The position numbers were made by a program, and so were the translations under genes. Under the pieces are notes generated by a model. It worked only from the letters and a program-made list of their open reading frames with translations. It searched no databases and was not told the origin of the DNA. A DNA stretch of 64,000 bases from Pseudarthrobacter siccitolerans (GTDB lineage: Bacteria; Actinomycetota; Actinomycetes; Actinomycetales; Micrococcaceae): positions 40,276-104,275 of the forward strand of contig NZ_CAQI01000040.1 of NCBI RefSeq assembly GCF_001046895.1, written 5' to 3'. Positions 1 through 8,738 of this stretch are shown one piece after another (within the stretch, counting starts at the first letter, position 1; the number at the start of each line of letters is the position of its first letter).

Positions 1-689
1 TCTTCGGCCGCATGCTCTCCATCCGCGGCGAATTCGGCTACTGGGTCTTCGAAGGCGACATCCAGGCCGCCCAGCGCCCGTCCTGGAACTACCGCAAGGA
101 AGACGGCGGCGGAATGACCACGGACATGTTCTGCCATTGGAACTACGTCCTCGAAGGCATTATCGGCAAGGTCAAGAGCGTCAACGCCAAGACCGCCACC
201 CACATCCCCGCCCGCTGGGACGAGGCCGGCAAGGAGTACAAGGCCACGGCCGACGACGCCTCCTACGGTATCTTCGAGCTTGAGACCCCCGGCGGCGACG
301 ACGTCATCGGCCAGATCAACTCGTCGTGGGCCGTCCGTGTCTACCGTGATGAGCTCGTGGAATTCCAGGTGGACGGCACGCATGGCTCGGCGGTCGCCGG
401 CCTGAACAAGTGCGTCGCCCAGCAGCGCGCCCACACCCCGAAGCCGGTCTGGAACCCGGACCTTCCGGTCACCGAGTCCTTCCGCGACCAGTGGCAGGAA
501 GTGCCGGCCAACGCTGAGCTGGATAACGGCTTCAAGCTGCAGTGGGAAGAGTTCCTCCGCGACGTCGTGGCCGGCCGCGAACACCGCTTCGGCCTGCTGT
601 CCGCAGCCCGCGGCGTCCAGCTTGCCGAGCTCGGCCTGCAGTCCAACGACGAACGCCGCACCATCGACATCCCGGAGATCACCCTCTAA
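1..689 (+). CDS. Gfo/Idh/MocA family oxidoreductase, 3' part only
   Basis: The reading frame is already open at the left edge, so only the C-terminal part (about 228 residues) is present and the N-terminal Rossmann NAD(P)-binding domain lies outside. What is visible fits the C-terminal alpha/beta domain of Gfo/Idh/MocA dehydrogenases: a substrate-domain sheet with segments such as GGGMTTDMFCHWNYVLEG and SSWAVRVYRDELVEFQVDGTHG, ending with the usual short helix (LLSAARGVQLAELGLQS). These enzymes oxidise or reduce sugars and polyols with NAD(P). The stop codon overlaps the next start by one base (TAATG), so it is translationally coupled to the following two genes. The exact substrate cannot be told; the neighbouring xyl genes suggest pentose or polyol metabolism. 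Confidence 0.85.
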   Translation, partial: FGRMLSIRGEFGYWVFEGDIQAAQRPSWNYRKEDGGGMTTDMFCHWNYVLEGIIGKVKSVNAKTATHIPARWDEAGKEYKATADDASYGIFELETPGGDDVIGQINSSWAVRVYRDELVEFQVDGTHGSAVAGLNKCVAQQRAHTPKPVWNPDLPVTESFRDQWQEVPANAELDNGFKLQWEEFLRDVVAGREHRFGLLSAARGVQLAELGLQSNDERRTIDIPEITL

Positions 690-1903
690 TGACCTCACTC
701 ATCCTTCCCTCCCACGACGGCGGCACCAGGGAGTACCGCCTGCAGGGCGGCACCACCTGGGCGCGCCCCGCCGCCCCGCTGACTGCCCGCCGCGCTTACG
801 CCGCAGCCCACGTGATCCCCGAGGTCCTGGCGGACAACACCCCCGGCGCCCCCGCCCGCCTCGACTGGGATGCCACCATGGCCTACCGCCACGAGCTGTG
901 GTCCTACGGACTGGGCGTTGCCGACGCCATGGATACCGCCCAGCGCGGCATGGGCCTTGACTGGGCAGCCACCCAGCAGCTCATCAAGCGCACCGGAGTA
1001 GAGGCCGCCTCAGTGGTTTCGTCCGGCAACGCAGCCACGGCCGGCAAGTCGGTCCGCGACCTCGTATCCTGCGGCGCCGGCACGGACCAGCTGGACATCG
1101 ACTCCCTGCCCGTCGGCGAAGCCGGCCTCAAAGCCGTCCTCGAGGCATACCGTGAGCAGATCGCCGTCATCACCGAAGCCGGCCCCAAGGTCATCATCAT
1201 GGCCTCGCGCGCCCTGGCCAAGGTTGCCCGCGGCCCGGAAGACTACCTGAACGTGTACTCCACCCTGCTGCAGGAGGTGGAGCAGCCGGTGATCCTGCAC
1301 TGGCTGGGCACCATGTTCGATCCCGCCCTGGCCGGCTACTGGGGCTCGGACCACGTGGCAACTGCCACGGACACCTTCCTTGGCCTCATCAAGGACAACG
1401 CGGCCAAGGTGGACGGCGTCAAAGTCTCGCTGCTCGACGCCAGCCACGAGGTGGCCCTCCGCGCCGCCCTCCCCGAAGGCGTCCGCCTCTACACCGGCGA
1501 CGACTTCAACTACCCCGAACTGATCGACGGCGACGGCAACCACCACTCCGACGCCCTGCTCGGCATCTTCGCGGCGATCTACCCCGCCGCGTCGGTGGCC
1601 CTGCAGAACTACGACGCCGGCAACGCCGTCAAGGCCCGCGAGATCCTCGACTCCACCCGCGAACTGGGCAAGCACATCTTCAGCGCCCCCACGTTCTACT
1701 ACAAGACCGGGATTGCGTTTATGTCCTGGCTCAACGGCAAGCAGCCCGGCTTCCAGATGGTGGGCGGCCTGCACTCCGGCCGTTCGGTCTGCCACCTGGC
1801 CAAGACCTTCGAACTGGCGGACCAGGCCGGGCTCCTGCGGGACCCGGCACTGGCTGCCTTCCGGATGTCCGATTACCTGCGGATCAACGGGGTGGGCGTG
1901 TGA
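689..1903 (+). CDS. DUF993 family protein (aldolase-like TIM barrel)
   Basis: A 404-residue protein starting at the ATG that overlaps the previous stop. It resembles the DUF993 family, which is distantly related to dihydrodipicolinate synthase-like class I aldolases; segments such as VILHWLGTMFDPALAGYWG and RLYTGDDFNYPELIDGDG suit a TIM-barrel enzyme, but no enzymatic activity is firmly established for the family. It lies between an oxidoreductase and a sugar-phosphate isomerase, overlapping both by 1 to 4 bases, so the three products most likely form one short pathway for an unusual sugar or polyol. A longer open frame runs upstream but lies inside the preceding gene, so the coupled ATG is preferred. 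Confidence 0.8.
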   Translation: MTSLILPSHDGGTREYRLQGGTTWARPAAPLTARRAYAAAHVIPEVLADNTPGAPARLDWDATMAYRHELWSYGLGVADAMDTAQRGMGLDWAATQQLIKRTGVEAASVVSSGNAATAGKSVRDLVSCGAGTDQLDIDSLPVGEAGLKAVLEAYREQIAVITEAGPKVIIMASRALAKVARGPEDYLNVYSTLLQEVEQPVILHWLGTMFDPALAGYWGSDHVATATDTFLGLIKDNAAKVDGVKVSLLDASHEVALRAALPEGVRLYTGDDFNYPELIDGDGNHHSDALLGIFAAIYPAASVALQNYDAGNAVKAREILDSTRELGKHIFSAPTFYYKTGIAFMSWLNGKQPGFQMVGGLHSGRSVCHLAKTFELADQAGLLRDPALAAFRMSDYLRINGVGV

Positions 1904-2757
1904 CAATGAACTCAGAATCCTCCACTTTCTCACGTCTCTCCATCAACAGCGCCACCACCAAGAAGTGGACCCTCGCCCAGGTTGTTGAGGGCTGCGTCAA
2001 CGCCGGCATTCCCTCGATCGGTCCCTGGCGGGACCGGGTGGAGGAAGCCGGCCTGGACAAGGCCGCGCGCCTGATCAAGGATGCCGGACTCCGGGTTTCC
2101 TCCTTGTGCCGCGGCGGGTTCCTCACCGCACCCGACGCCGAGGGGCAGGCGGCTGCCCTGGCCGACAACCGGGCCGCCATCCTCGAAGCCGTTGCGCTGG
2201 ACACCAGGGAACTGTTCCTGGTGGTGGGAGGCCTCGCGCCGGGGGAGAAGGACGTGGTGGCAGCACGCCAGCGCGTGGCAGACCGCCTCGCGGACCTCGT
2301 TCCCTTCGCCGAGGAACACGGCGTCCGCCTGGTCCTGGAGCCGCTGCACCCGATGTACGCGGCGGACCGTGCCCTGATCTCCACCCTGGGGCAGGCGCTG
2401 GACCTTGCAGCGCCGTTCGACGCCTCCACCGTGGGCGTTGCCGTGGACACCTTCCATGTCTGGTGGGATCCCGAGCTGAAGGCACAGATCGAGCGCGCGG
2501 GCCGGGAAAACCGCATCGCCTCCTACCAGGTATGCGACTTCAATATGCCCATCGCCGCCGATCCGCTGCTGTCCCGCGGGTACATGGGCGACGGCGTGGT
2601 GGACTTCGCCACCATCGGCACTTGGGTGCGTGATGCCGGATACACCGGGGACATCGAAGTCGAAATCTTCAATCAGGGCATCTGGGACACGGACGGCAAC
2701 ACCGTTCTGGCCACAGTCAAGGAGCGCTACGCGGAGCTTGTCCTCCCGTTCGCCTGA
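1900..2757 (+). CDS. sugar phosphate isomerase/epimerase (xylose isomerase-like TIM barrel)
   Basis: A 285-residue protein of the AP-endonuclease-2/xylose-isomerase-like TIM barrel superfamily. The GTG start overlaps the previous stop (GTGA); an ATG two codons further is an alternative. Barrel-lining acidic and histidine residues are visible in LVLEPLHPMYAADRA (Glu and His for metal), VAVDTFHVWWDP and EVEIFNQ, matching the divalent-metal site of the family. It is the last gene of a three-gene operon and is followed by two hairpins shared with the convergent xylB. The likely role is isomerisation or epimerisation of a sugar intermediate made by the two preceding enzymes; the exact substrate is unknown. 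Confidence 0.85.
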   Translation: MTMNSESSTFSRLSINSATTKKWTLAQVVEGCVNAGIPSIGPWRDRVEEAGLDKAARLIKDAGLRVSSLCRGGFLTAPDAEGQAAALADNRAAILEAVALDTRELFLVVGGLAPGEKDVVAARQRVADRLADLVPFAEEHGVRLVLEPLHPMYAADRALISTLGQALDLAAPFDASTVGVAVDTFHVWWDPELKAQIERAGRENRIASYQVCDFNMPIAADPLLSRGYMGDGVVDFATIGTWVRDAGYTGDIEVEIFNQGIWDTDGNTVLATVKERYAELVLPFA

Positions 2758-2774
2758 CCTGAAAATAGACCGCG

Positions 2775-2813
2775 GGCTCCTGCCATGCCTTCCCAACATG
2801 GCTGGCAGGAGCC
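2775..2813 (+). terminator. hairpin after the isomerase operon
   Basis: An 11-bp perfect inverted repeat (GGCTCCTGCCA / TGGCAGGAGCC) separated by 17 bases, 17 bases after the isomerase stop. There is no T-run directly behind it, so it may act together with the following hairpin. Confidence 0.5.
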
Positions 2814-2826
2814 TGCGCCCCACCGC

Positions 2827-2862
2827 AAAAGACCCGGACCGCGCTCGCGGTCCGGGTCTTTT
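2827..2862. terminator. bidirectional terminator between the isomerase operon and xylB
   Basis: A perfect 16-bp stem with a GCTC loop, A-rich on the left flank and T-rich on the right (AAAAGACCC...GGGTCTTTT). It sits between two convergent operons and reads as an intrinsic terminator from both sides. Confidence 0.85.
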
Positions 2863-2884
2863 CGTTTCCAGTTGTCTGCAGGTA

Positions 2885-4303
2885 CTAGGCGGACATGCCG
2901 GCGTACCGGCGGTAACGCGCCAGCACCCCGCCGTCGTCCTTCCCGGCAGGAACGTCGACGGCGTCCAGCTCCCACTGCGGAAACTGTCCGGTGAGTGCCG
3001 CCGCGGCCTGGCGGGCTGCGCCGTCGGCCACGTATTCGCCGGGGCGGGGAACGGTGATGCTGATTCCCAGCAGCCGGGCCGCCGCCGACTGGACGGCGGA
3101 GGACTGGGCCCCGCCGCCCACGAGGATGATCCGCCGGGCCTCCACGCCTTGCTGCTGCAGGGCGGCCAGCCCGTCCGCGAGGGAGCAGACCACACCCTCG
3201 ACGGCAGCAAGCGCCAGGTTCGCAGGCATGTAGTTGGCGCGGGTTATGCCATGCAGGGAACCGGTGGCGTCCGGCAGGTTCGGCGTGCGTTCGCCGTCGA
3301 AATAGGGCACGAGGGTCAGGCCCCCGGCACCGGCTTCCGCGGACAGCGCCAGCTCGTTGAACCCGGCGAGGCTGACGCCAAGCAGGGCTGCGGTGGCGTC
3401 AAAGACCCGTGTGGCATTGAGGGTGCATACCAGCGGCAGGTAATGTCCGGAAGCATCGGCAAACCCTGCCACCAGCCCAGACTGGTCGGCAGCTGGGGTG
3501 TCCGAGACGGCAAAGACCGTTCCCGACGTCCCCAGGGACATCACCACGTCCCCGACGCCGGCGCCCACACCCAGCGCCGCCGCGGCGTTGTCCCCGGCGC
3601 CGGCTGCCAGGAGGGCGCCGTCCGGAGTCTTGCCGGCAACGTCCACCGGACCAAGCACCTCGGGCAGCAGCGGAACGTGCCCGAGCGAAGACTCCAGGAC
3701 GTCCGGCAGGTAAGTGCCTGCAGCCGTTGAATAGTAGCCGGTGCCGGACGCGTCGGAACGGTCGGTGGCCAGGGCCTCAAGATTGCCCGGCCCGCTCCCG
3801 GGGCCGTGTCCCGTCAGCCGCCACGTCAGCCAGTCATGCGGCAGGCACACTGCCGCCACTTTCGCCGCGTTCTCCGGCTCGTTGGCCGCGAGCCAGCGGA
3901 GCTTGGTCAGCGTCAGTGATGCCACCGGGACGGTGCCCGTGGCACCGGCCCAGTAGCGGGCACCGGCAGCAGTGTCGCCGTCGCCCGCGGACCTGATCAG
4001 GTCTTCGGCCGCGCCGGCACTTCGTGTGTCGTTCCACAGCAGGGCCGGCCGGATGACGCGGCCGTCCCGGTCCAGGCAGACCATGCCGTGCTGCTGCCCG
4101 CCCACGGAAACCGCGGCCACGTCGGACAGCCCGCCCGCCTGCTCTATCGCTTCCTGCAGAGCGGTCCACCAGTGGTCCGGGTGGACTTCAGTGCCATCCG
4201 GATGGCTGGCCCTGCCCTGGCGGACCAGTGCTCCCGTATCCGCATCGCGGATGACCACTTTGCAGGACTGGGTGGAGCTGTCGATTCCTGCTACCAGCGC
4301 CAT
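2885..4303 (-). CDS. xylB: xylulokinase
   Basis: A 472-residue FGGY-family kinase that phosphorylates D-xylulose to xylulose 5-phosphate, feeding the pentose phosphate pathway. The N-terminal phosphate loop [12 protein letters not shown], the catalytic-base region LLWNDTRS, the actin-fold segment LGTSGTVF and the C-terminal adenosine motif ILVGGGAQS are all visible, and the length is normal for XylB. The start lies one base beyond the xylA stop codon, so the two genes form a tight xylA-xylB operon read leftwards. Regulation by the divergent ROK repressor at 5632-6861 is expected. Confidence 0.93.
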   Translation of the reverse strand: MALVAGIDSSTQSCKVVIRDADTGALVRQGRASHPDGTEVHPDHWWTALQEAIEQAGGLSDVAAVSVGGQQHGMVCLDRDGRVIRPALLWNDTRSAGAAEDLIRSAGDGDTAAGARYWAGATGTVPVASLTLTKLRWLAANEPENAAKVAAVCLPHDWLTWRLTGHGPGSGPGNLEALATDRSDASGTGYYSTAAGTYLPDVLESSLGHVPLLPEVLGPVDVAGKTPDGALLAAGAGDNAAAALGVGAGVGDVVMSLGTSGTVFAVSDTPAADQSGLVAGFADASGHYLPLVCTLNATRVFDATAALLGVSLAGFNELALSAEAGAGGLTLVPYFDGERTPNLPDATGSLHGITRANYMPANLALAAVEGVVCSLADGLAALQQQGVEARRIILVGGGAQSSAVQSAAARLLGISITVPRPGEYVADGAARQAAAALTGQFPQWELDAVDVPAGKDDGGVLARYRRYAGMSA

Positions 4304-4304
4304 G

Positions 4305-5495
4305 TCAGCGGGCGTTGAGGAGGTGTTCGATGGCGAGCTGGTTGAGGTGGACGAACGCGAAGGAGCGTTCGGCGGCCTTGTCGGCGTCGAAGTCTTCGAA
4401 GGCTGCGGCGTCGTTGAGCAGGTCGGCGGTGGTTTCGCCGGCGGCGAGGGTGGGTTCTGCGAGTTCGCCGACGCCGGAGGCGGCGAGGGCGGCCTGGACT
4501 TCGGGGTCCGCGCGGAAGGCCAAGGCGCGTTCCTTCAGGAGCAGGTAGGTGGCCATGTTGGCTTTGGCTGATTCCCAGACCCCGTCGTAGCCGTCGGTGC
4601 GGGAGGGCTTGTAGTCGAAGTGGCGCGGGCCTTCGTAGCGGGGGCCGCCGTTGGGGAAGCCGTTTTCGAGCAGGTCCACGGTGAAGAACGCGCTGGTCAA
4701 ATCGCCGTGGCCAAAGACGAGGTCCTGGTCGTACTTGATACCGCGCTGGCCGTTGAGGTCGATGTGGAACAGCTTGCCGGCCCAGAGGGCCTGGGCGATG
4801 CCGTGGGTGAAGTTCAGCCCGGCCATCTGCTCGTGCCCGGTCTCGGGGTTCAGTCCCACGATGTCGCCGTGTTCGAGCTGGGCGATGAACGCCAGGCCGT
4901 GCCCGACGGTGGGCAGGAAGATATCGCCGCGGGGTTCGTTCGGCTTGGGCTCGAGGGCGATCCGCAGGTTGTAGCCCTTGTCCTTGATGTACGCCGCGGC
5001 GGTGTCCACGCCTTCCTTCATCCGGTCCAGGGCGGCGGCGAGGTCCTTGGAGCCGTCGTATTCGCTGCCCTCACGCCCGCCCCACATCACAAACGTCTCG
5101 GCGCCGAACTCGGCGGCCGAATCGATGTTGCGCAGCACCTTGGACAGGGCGAAACGGCGGATGGAACGGTCGTTGGAAGTGAAGCCACCGTCCTTGAACA
5201 CCGGGTGGCTGAACAGGTTGGTGGTCACCATCGGCACCTTCAGGCCGGTCTCGGCCAGGGCAGCCTTGAAGTTCTTCAGGATCAGCTCCCGCTCCGAGGC
5301 GGTGGCATCAAACGGGACCAGGTCGTTGTCATGGAAGGTGATGCCGTACGCGCCAAGCTCAGCCAGCCGGTGCACCGCCTCCACCGGATCCAGGGCGGCC
5401 CGGGTCGCGACACCAAACGGGTCAGCACCGGTCCAGCCAACAGTCCACAAACCAAACGTGAACTTATCAGCGGGTGTGGGGGAAAGAGTCATCAT
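4305..5495 (-). CDS. xylA: xylose isomerase
   Basis: A 396-residue xylose isomerase converting D-xylose to D-xylulose in the cytoplasm. The actinobacterial-type N-terminus ([17 protein letters not shown]), the catalytic His in ITFHDNDL, the metal-ligand stretch [26 protein letters not shown] and the second metal site [19 protein letters not shown] are all present. Two consecutive ATG codons begin the frame, with an AAGGACG ribosome binding site just upstream; either could be used. It is the first gene of xylAB, transcribed from the divergent region that holds the palindromic operator at 5539-5557. Confidence 0.95.
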   Translation of the reverse strand: MMTLSPTPADKFTFGLWTVGWTGADPFGVATRAALDPVEAVHRLAELGAYGITFHDNDLVPFDATASERELILKNFKAALAETGLKVPMVTTNLFSHPVFKDGGFTSNDRSIRRFALSKVLRNIDSAAEFGAETFVMWGGREGSEYDGSKDLAAALDRMKEGVDTAAAYIKDKGYNLRIALEPKPNEPRGDIFLPTVGHGLAFIAQLEHGDIVGLNPETGHEQMAGLNFTHGIAQALWAGKLFHIDLNGQRGIKYDQDLVFGHGDLTSAFFTVDLLENGFPNGGPRYEGPRHFDYKPSRTDGYDGVWESAKANMATYLLLKERALAFRADPEVQAALAASGVGELAEPTLAAGETTADLLNDAAAFEDFDADKAAERSFAFVHLNQLAIEHLLNAR

Positions 5496-5538
5496 GCGTC
5501 CTTGCAGTCAGGCGTGGCGCGGTCTTTTTCCGGCCACT

Positions 5539-5557
5539 TAGTTTATCGCTTGAACTA
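5539..5557. promoter_or_regulatory. candidate XylR (ROK) operator between xylA and its regulator
   Basis: The 19-base element TAGTTTATCGCTTGAACTA has 7-bp arms (TAGTTTA/TGAACTA, one mismatch) around a 5-base centre. It lies 44 bases upstream of the xylA start and 75 bases upstream of the regulator start, and is the only clear palindrome in the divergent region. ROK repressors generally bind AT-rich palindromes of this kind; the assignment is by position and shape. Confidence 0.6.
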
Positions 5558-5631
5558 TATAGGCGGCATTAGGCTAGGGTCAATAGCAGCGGGCAGGTTC
5601 GAAGGCCCGGTTTTATCCGAGGAGGCGGGCC

Positions 5632-6861
5632 ATGGCGAACACGGCACCAGCACCTGCCCTGTCCGAGGCCGGGGCGCCCGGAAATATGGGCGACGTGCGC
5701 AGGAGCAACCTGGCCCTGGTCCTGGGCAGGGTGGCGCAGTCGCCCTCCGGCTCGCACCTGACCCGGGCGCAGATAGCGGCGTCTACGGGCCTGACCAAGG
5801 CTTCCGTGTCAAGCATTGTCCTGGACCTTCTCGACGCCGGCATCCTGCGGGAAATCGGGCTCAACCCGCAGGGGGAGCGCGGCCGGCCGGGAGTGGGGCT
5901 GGAGCTGAATCCGGCCCGCGGCGTCATCGGCTTGGAAATTAACGTGGACTACATTGCGGCGGGCGTGACCGATCTGTCCGGTGCCGTGCTGGTGCAGCAG
6001 ATCCGGGAGCGCGACAACCGCGACAGTGACAGCGAGCCGGTAATGGCTGCGCTTGCTCACCTTGCCGCCGAGGTGCGGACTGCGGCAATGGAAAAGGGCG
6101 TGGAGCTCCTCGGCGGGGGACTTGCCGTTCCAGGCCTTGTCGATGCCGGCAACTCCACTGTCATCGCGGCCCCCAACCTGGGCTGGCAGGACATCAAACT
6201 GGATCTTGGCCGGCTGATTCCCCATCTGCCCCTCGGGATCACCCTCTTCAACGAAGCCAACGCTGCCGCCCTCGCCGAACTGGCACGTGGCCCCGCCGGA
6301 AGGCATGACTTCCTCTACGTGTCGGGTGAAGTGGGTGTGGGTGGCGGACTGGTCATCAGGTCGGAGCTTTTTACCGGCCCGGAAGGCCATGCCGGAGAAG
6401 TGGGCCATATTGTGGTCGACCCCGGCGGCAGCCCCTGCTCATGTGGCGGAACGGGCTGCCTGGAAACCGTCGCCGGGCAGGATGCCATCTTCTCGGCCGC
6501 TGGTATCGCAGGCAAAGCCGGAACGAGGTCGGAGAGCATGTCCGCGCTGGTAGCAGCCCTCGCCGGGGAAGAGCCCGATGCGTTACGGGCCGTAGAACGT
6601 GCAGGACGGGCGCTCGCGGTGGCAGTCGCTTCCACAGCACGGGTGGTGAACATCGGGGCAGTAGTGCTCGGGGGCCACTTCGCCGTCCTGGAACCATGGC
6701 TGCGGCCGTCGCTGGTGGAAAGCCTGGCTAAATACGCACCCGGAAAGATACAGCCGGAACACATCACCACGGCAGCCGTGGGGGAGGGTGCGGCGCTTCT
6801 GGGTGCCGCCGGAAGTGTGGTGCGTTCGCTCGTGGAAGCGCCCCATCAACTGCAGTCGTAG
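5632..6861 (+). CDS. xylR: ROK family transcriptional regulator, probable xylose repressor
   Basis: A 409-residue ROK-family regulator. Residues about 20-80 form a winged helix-turn-helix (HLTRAQIAASTGLTKASVSS), followed by a two-lobed ROK sugar-kinase-like domain with VIGLEINVDYIAAGV, the EVGHI zinc-site motif and the Cys cluster CSCGGTGCLE that binds zinc. The start ATG has a clear GAGGAGG ribosome binding site. It is transcribed away from xylA with a palindrome between them, the usual layout of a xylose-responsive repressor. The gene symbol is inferred from context; a xylose or glucose effector is not visible in the sequence. Confidence 0.85.
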   Translation: MANTAPAPALSEAGAPGNMGDVRRSNLALVLGRVAQSPSGSHLTRAQIAASTGLTKASVSSIVLDLLDAGILREIGLNPQGERGRPGVGLELNPARGVIGLEINVDYIAAGVTDLSGAVLVQQIRERDNRDSDSEPVMAALAHLAAEVRTAAMEKGVELLGGGLAVPGLVDAGNSTVIAAPNLGWQDIKLDLGRLIPHLPLGITLFNEANAAALAELARGPAGRHDFLYVSGEVGVGGGLVIRSELFTGPEGHAGEVGHIVVDPGGSPCSCGGTGCLETVAGQDAIFSAAGIAGKAGTRSESMSALVAALAGEEPDALRAVERAGRALAVAVASTARVVNIGAVVLGGHFAVLEPWLRPSLVESLAKYAPGKIQPEHITTAAVGEGAALLGAAGSVVRSLVEAPHQLQS

Positions 6862-6904
6862 AGAGCGCATGCGGTGTCTGGGGAGCCGCAGCTTTCAAAC
6901 CCTT

Positions 6905-6942
6905 CTGGGCGCTGCATCCCAACCTGGGCGCTGCATCCCAAC
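6905..6942. repeat. two tandem 19-bp units
   Basis: The unit CTGGGCGCTGCATCCCAAC occurs twice head to tail. Each copy can also form a small hairpin (TGGG...CCCA). It lies 43 bases after the ROK regulator stop. Function is unknown; it may contribute to transcript ending. Confidence 0.8.
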
Positions 6943-7026
6943 GCCCCATCAGCTCCTGCGGTTTTTCCGCATCCCGTCATCAGTTCCTCAATGAAGTCCG
7001 ACGGCGGCGCCTGAGTGGGTGCCGGG

Positions 7027-7063
7027 GCAAAGAAAAACACCCCGGTCCGAAGACCGGGGTGTT
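7027..7063 (-). terminator. terminator after tRNA-Arg
   Basis: A 12-bp perfect stem (AACACCCCGGTC, loop CGAA) followed on the minus strand by TTTTTCTTT. It ends the leftward tRNA-Arg transcript. Two smaller perfect hairpins lie between it and the tRNA (around 7077-7103). Confidence 0.9.
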
Positions 7064-7111
7064 CCGATGCCCCGACTCATCCATGAAGGATGGCTCCAGC
7101 CATCACGACGG

Positions 7112-7184
7112 TGCCCCAGGAGGGAATCGAACCCCCGACCGGCGGATTAGAAGGCCGCTGCTCTATCCCCTGAGCTACTGAGGC
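7112..7184 (-). tRNA. tRNA-Arg (anticodon UCU)
   Basis: A complete cloverleaf is visible on the minus strand: a 7-bp acceptor stem GCCTCAG/CTGGGGC with one G-U pair, the D arm AGCTCAGGGGATAGAGC, the anticodon loop CTTCTAA giving UCU, and the T arm GGGGGTTCGATTCCCTC. The anticodon stem has a C-U mismatch at its loop-closing pair. CCA is not encoded. Confidence 0.95.
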
Positions 7185-7396
7185 AGTTCCGGAGGTGAAT
7201 TCCGGCGCATCAAAAAGTTTACATTGCCCGCCGTCCCGGCGCCGTCATTGCTGTACGTGGCACCCCACTGATCCTCCACAGGCAGCCGCAGGCGGCGGTT
7301 TTGCACATAGGCGGACTCCTGCCTCCCCGGCAGATTGCGCCAGGGCCATGCTGGTTTTGCCTGCTAGGGCAGAACTATCGAAGACAGGACGTAGAG

Positions 7397-7957
7397 ATGA
7401 ACGACACCATAACCATCAAGGGCTTTGTTGCCACCGAGATCACCAGCGGCACAACGCCGGGGGGAGTGGCCACCGCCGAATTCCGGATCGCTTCCAACTC
7501 GCGTCGGCGTGACAAGGACGGACAGTGGGTGGATGGCCACACCAACTGGTTCACGGTCCAGGGTTACCGCCATCTGGCCGGCAACATGGGCTGCAGCATC
7601 CGGAAAGGCCAGCCCGTCATTGTGGTGGGCACGCTGAGGATCCGCAGCTGGGAGAGGGACGGCAGGGTTTATTACTCGCACACCATCGATGCTGACGCCG
7701 TGGGGCATGACCTCACGTTGGGGACGGCCAACTTCACCCGGTCCTCCAGGAAACCGCTCCTCTCGCTCGTGGAACCGGAGCCACCCCTTGACGCCAGCCG
7801 CCAGGCCGGGCCGGAAGGCCCTTTCGACGAACCCGAAGACAGTGACGATGACACCGGTGACGGCGGAGATCCGGCTGCCGCCTATGTCGAGGACGCCAAC
7901 GGCGACCTGCTCGCCCTCGACCTGAAAACGGGGGAGCTCGCCGACTCCCCGGTTTGA
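7397..7957 (+). CDS. ssb: single-stranded DNA-binding protein
   Basis: A 186-residue protein with an N-terminal OB fold of the SSB type (residues about 1-110: ITIKGFVATEIT, TAEFRIASNSRRR, WFTVQGYRHLAGN, KGQPVIVVGTLRIRSWE), followed by an acidic, presumably disordered tail. It would coat single-stranded DNA in replication or repair. It lacks the classical acidic DDDLPF-type C-terminal tip and ends TGELADSPV, so it may be an accessory SSB paralogue and not the main replicative one. The start ATG at 7397 is chosen because the OB fold begins there; upstream codons in frame do not look coding. Confidence 0.85.
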   Translation: MNDTITIKGFVATEITSGTTPGGVATAEFRIASNSRRRDKDGQWVDGHTNWFTVQGYRHLAGNMGCSIRKGQPVIVVGTLRIRSWERDGRVYYSHTIDADAVGHDLTLGTANFTRSSRKPLLSLVEPEPPLDASRQAGPEGPFDEPEDSDDDTGDGGDPAAAYVEDANGDLLALDLKTGELADSPV

Positions 7958-8097
7958 GGATGCCACTGTCAACACCCGCGGCTCGCCAAGCTCCTTGGCG
8001 GACAGGGCCGCAGCACCCCCCGGCTGCACCCCTGTCCGCCAAGGTCATGAAACCCAGGGCGGAAAGCTGCCCCGTGGAGGCGTGGCAGAATGGCACC

Positions 8098-8685
8098 ATG
8101 CGGCTTACCCCTGACCACCGGCAGAAGACTACAGCCGGTGCAGCTGCCCATCGCAAAGCTCTTTGGCCCACCGCCGCACACTGTTTGTCCACTGCAACGG
8201 CCGCCGCGGCGCTGGTGGCGGGTTTAGCGGGCTGTGTTGGCGGAACGCCGCAAGTCCAGCCGGAAGCACCGGAGCAGGCCACCGCGGCAGCATCCACGGC
8301 GTCGGCATCAGCCGGTGCAGGCCCGGCAGCAACTGAAGGCCCAGCCGCGGAGCCGGCAGCTTCCGGGGCACCCACCACCGCAGGAGCGGAAGCCGCCGCT
8401 ACCGAAACGGTGACAAAGACCGTGACCGATGCGCTGGGGCGGCTGGCTGCGGGCTCACCAAAACCGGCCACGGCCCAGGTGACGGACGCCCTTACCGGGG
8501 CGGGAATCGCGCCGGCGGCGTTGCAGGTATCGCAAAGCCGTACCCCCACCGGCCTCGAAGCCGATGCCATCGAAGCGGCCGTCCTTCAAGGAAAGGACTG
8601 CGTCATTGGCCAGGTCCGGGACGGCGCAGTCACGGTAACGGTCCTGCCGGTACTGGCCAGCGGCAAGTGCTTTGTAGGCTCCTGA
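8098..8685 (+). CDS. putative lipoprotein, DUF6993-like
   Basis: About 195 residues. After a basic N-terminus comes a hydrophobic stretch ending in a lipobox (AAALVAGLAGC, Cys about residue 42), so the product is probably a lipid-anchored surface protein. A low-complexity Ala/Pro/Glu linker follows, then a small C-terminal domain of about 90 residues (TVTDALGRLAAGSPKPAT...GKDCVIGQVRDGAVTVTVLPVL...GKCFVGS) with two cysteines that could form a disulfide. This tail resembles the actinobacterial DUF6993 family, whose function is not known. The start is the ATG before RLTPDHRQ; an in-frame extension upstream looks non-coding. Confidence 0.7.
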   Translation: MRLTPDHRQKTTAGAAAHRKALWPTAAHCLSTATAAAALVAGLAGCVGGTPQVQPEAPEQATAAASTASASAGAGPAATEGPAAEPAASGAPTTAGAEAAATETVTKTVTDALGRLAAGSPKPATAQVTDALTGAGIAPAALQVSQSRTPTGLEADAIEAAVLQGKDCVIGQVRDGAVTVTVLPVLASGKCFVGS

Positions 8686-8738
8686 CCGTTGCTGCACCGA
8701 ATGTGAGATATGCCCCCTGACCCACTAGATTTGGAACC

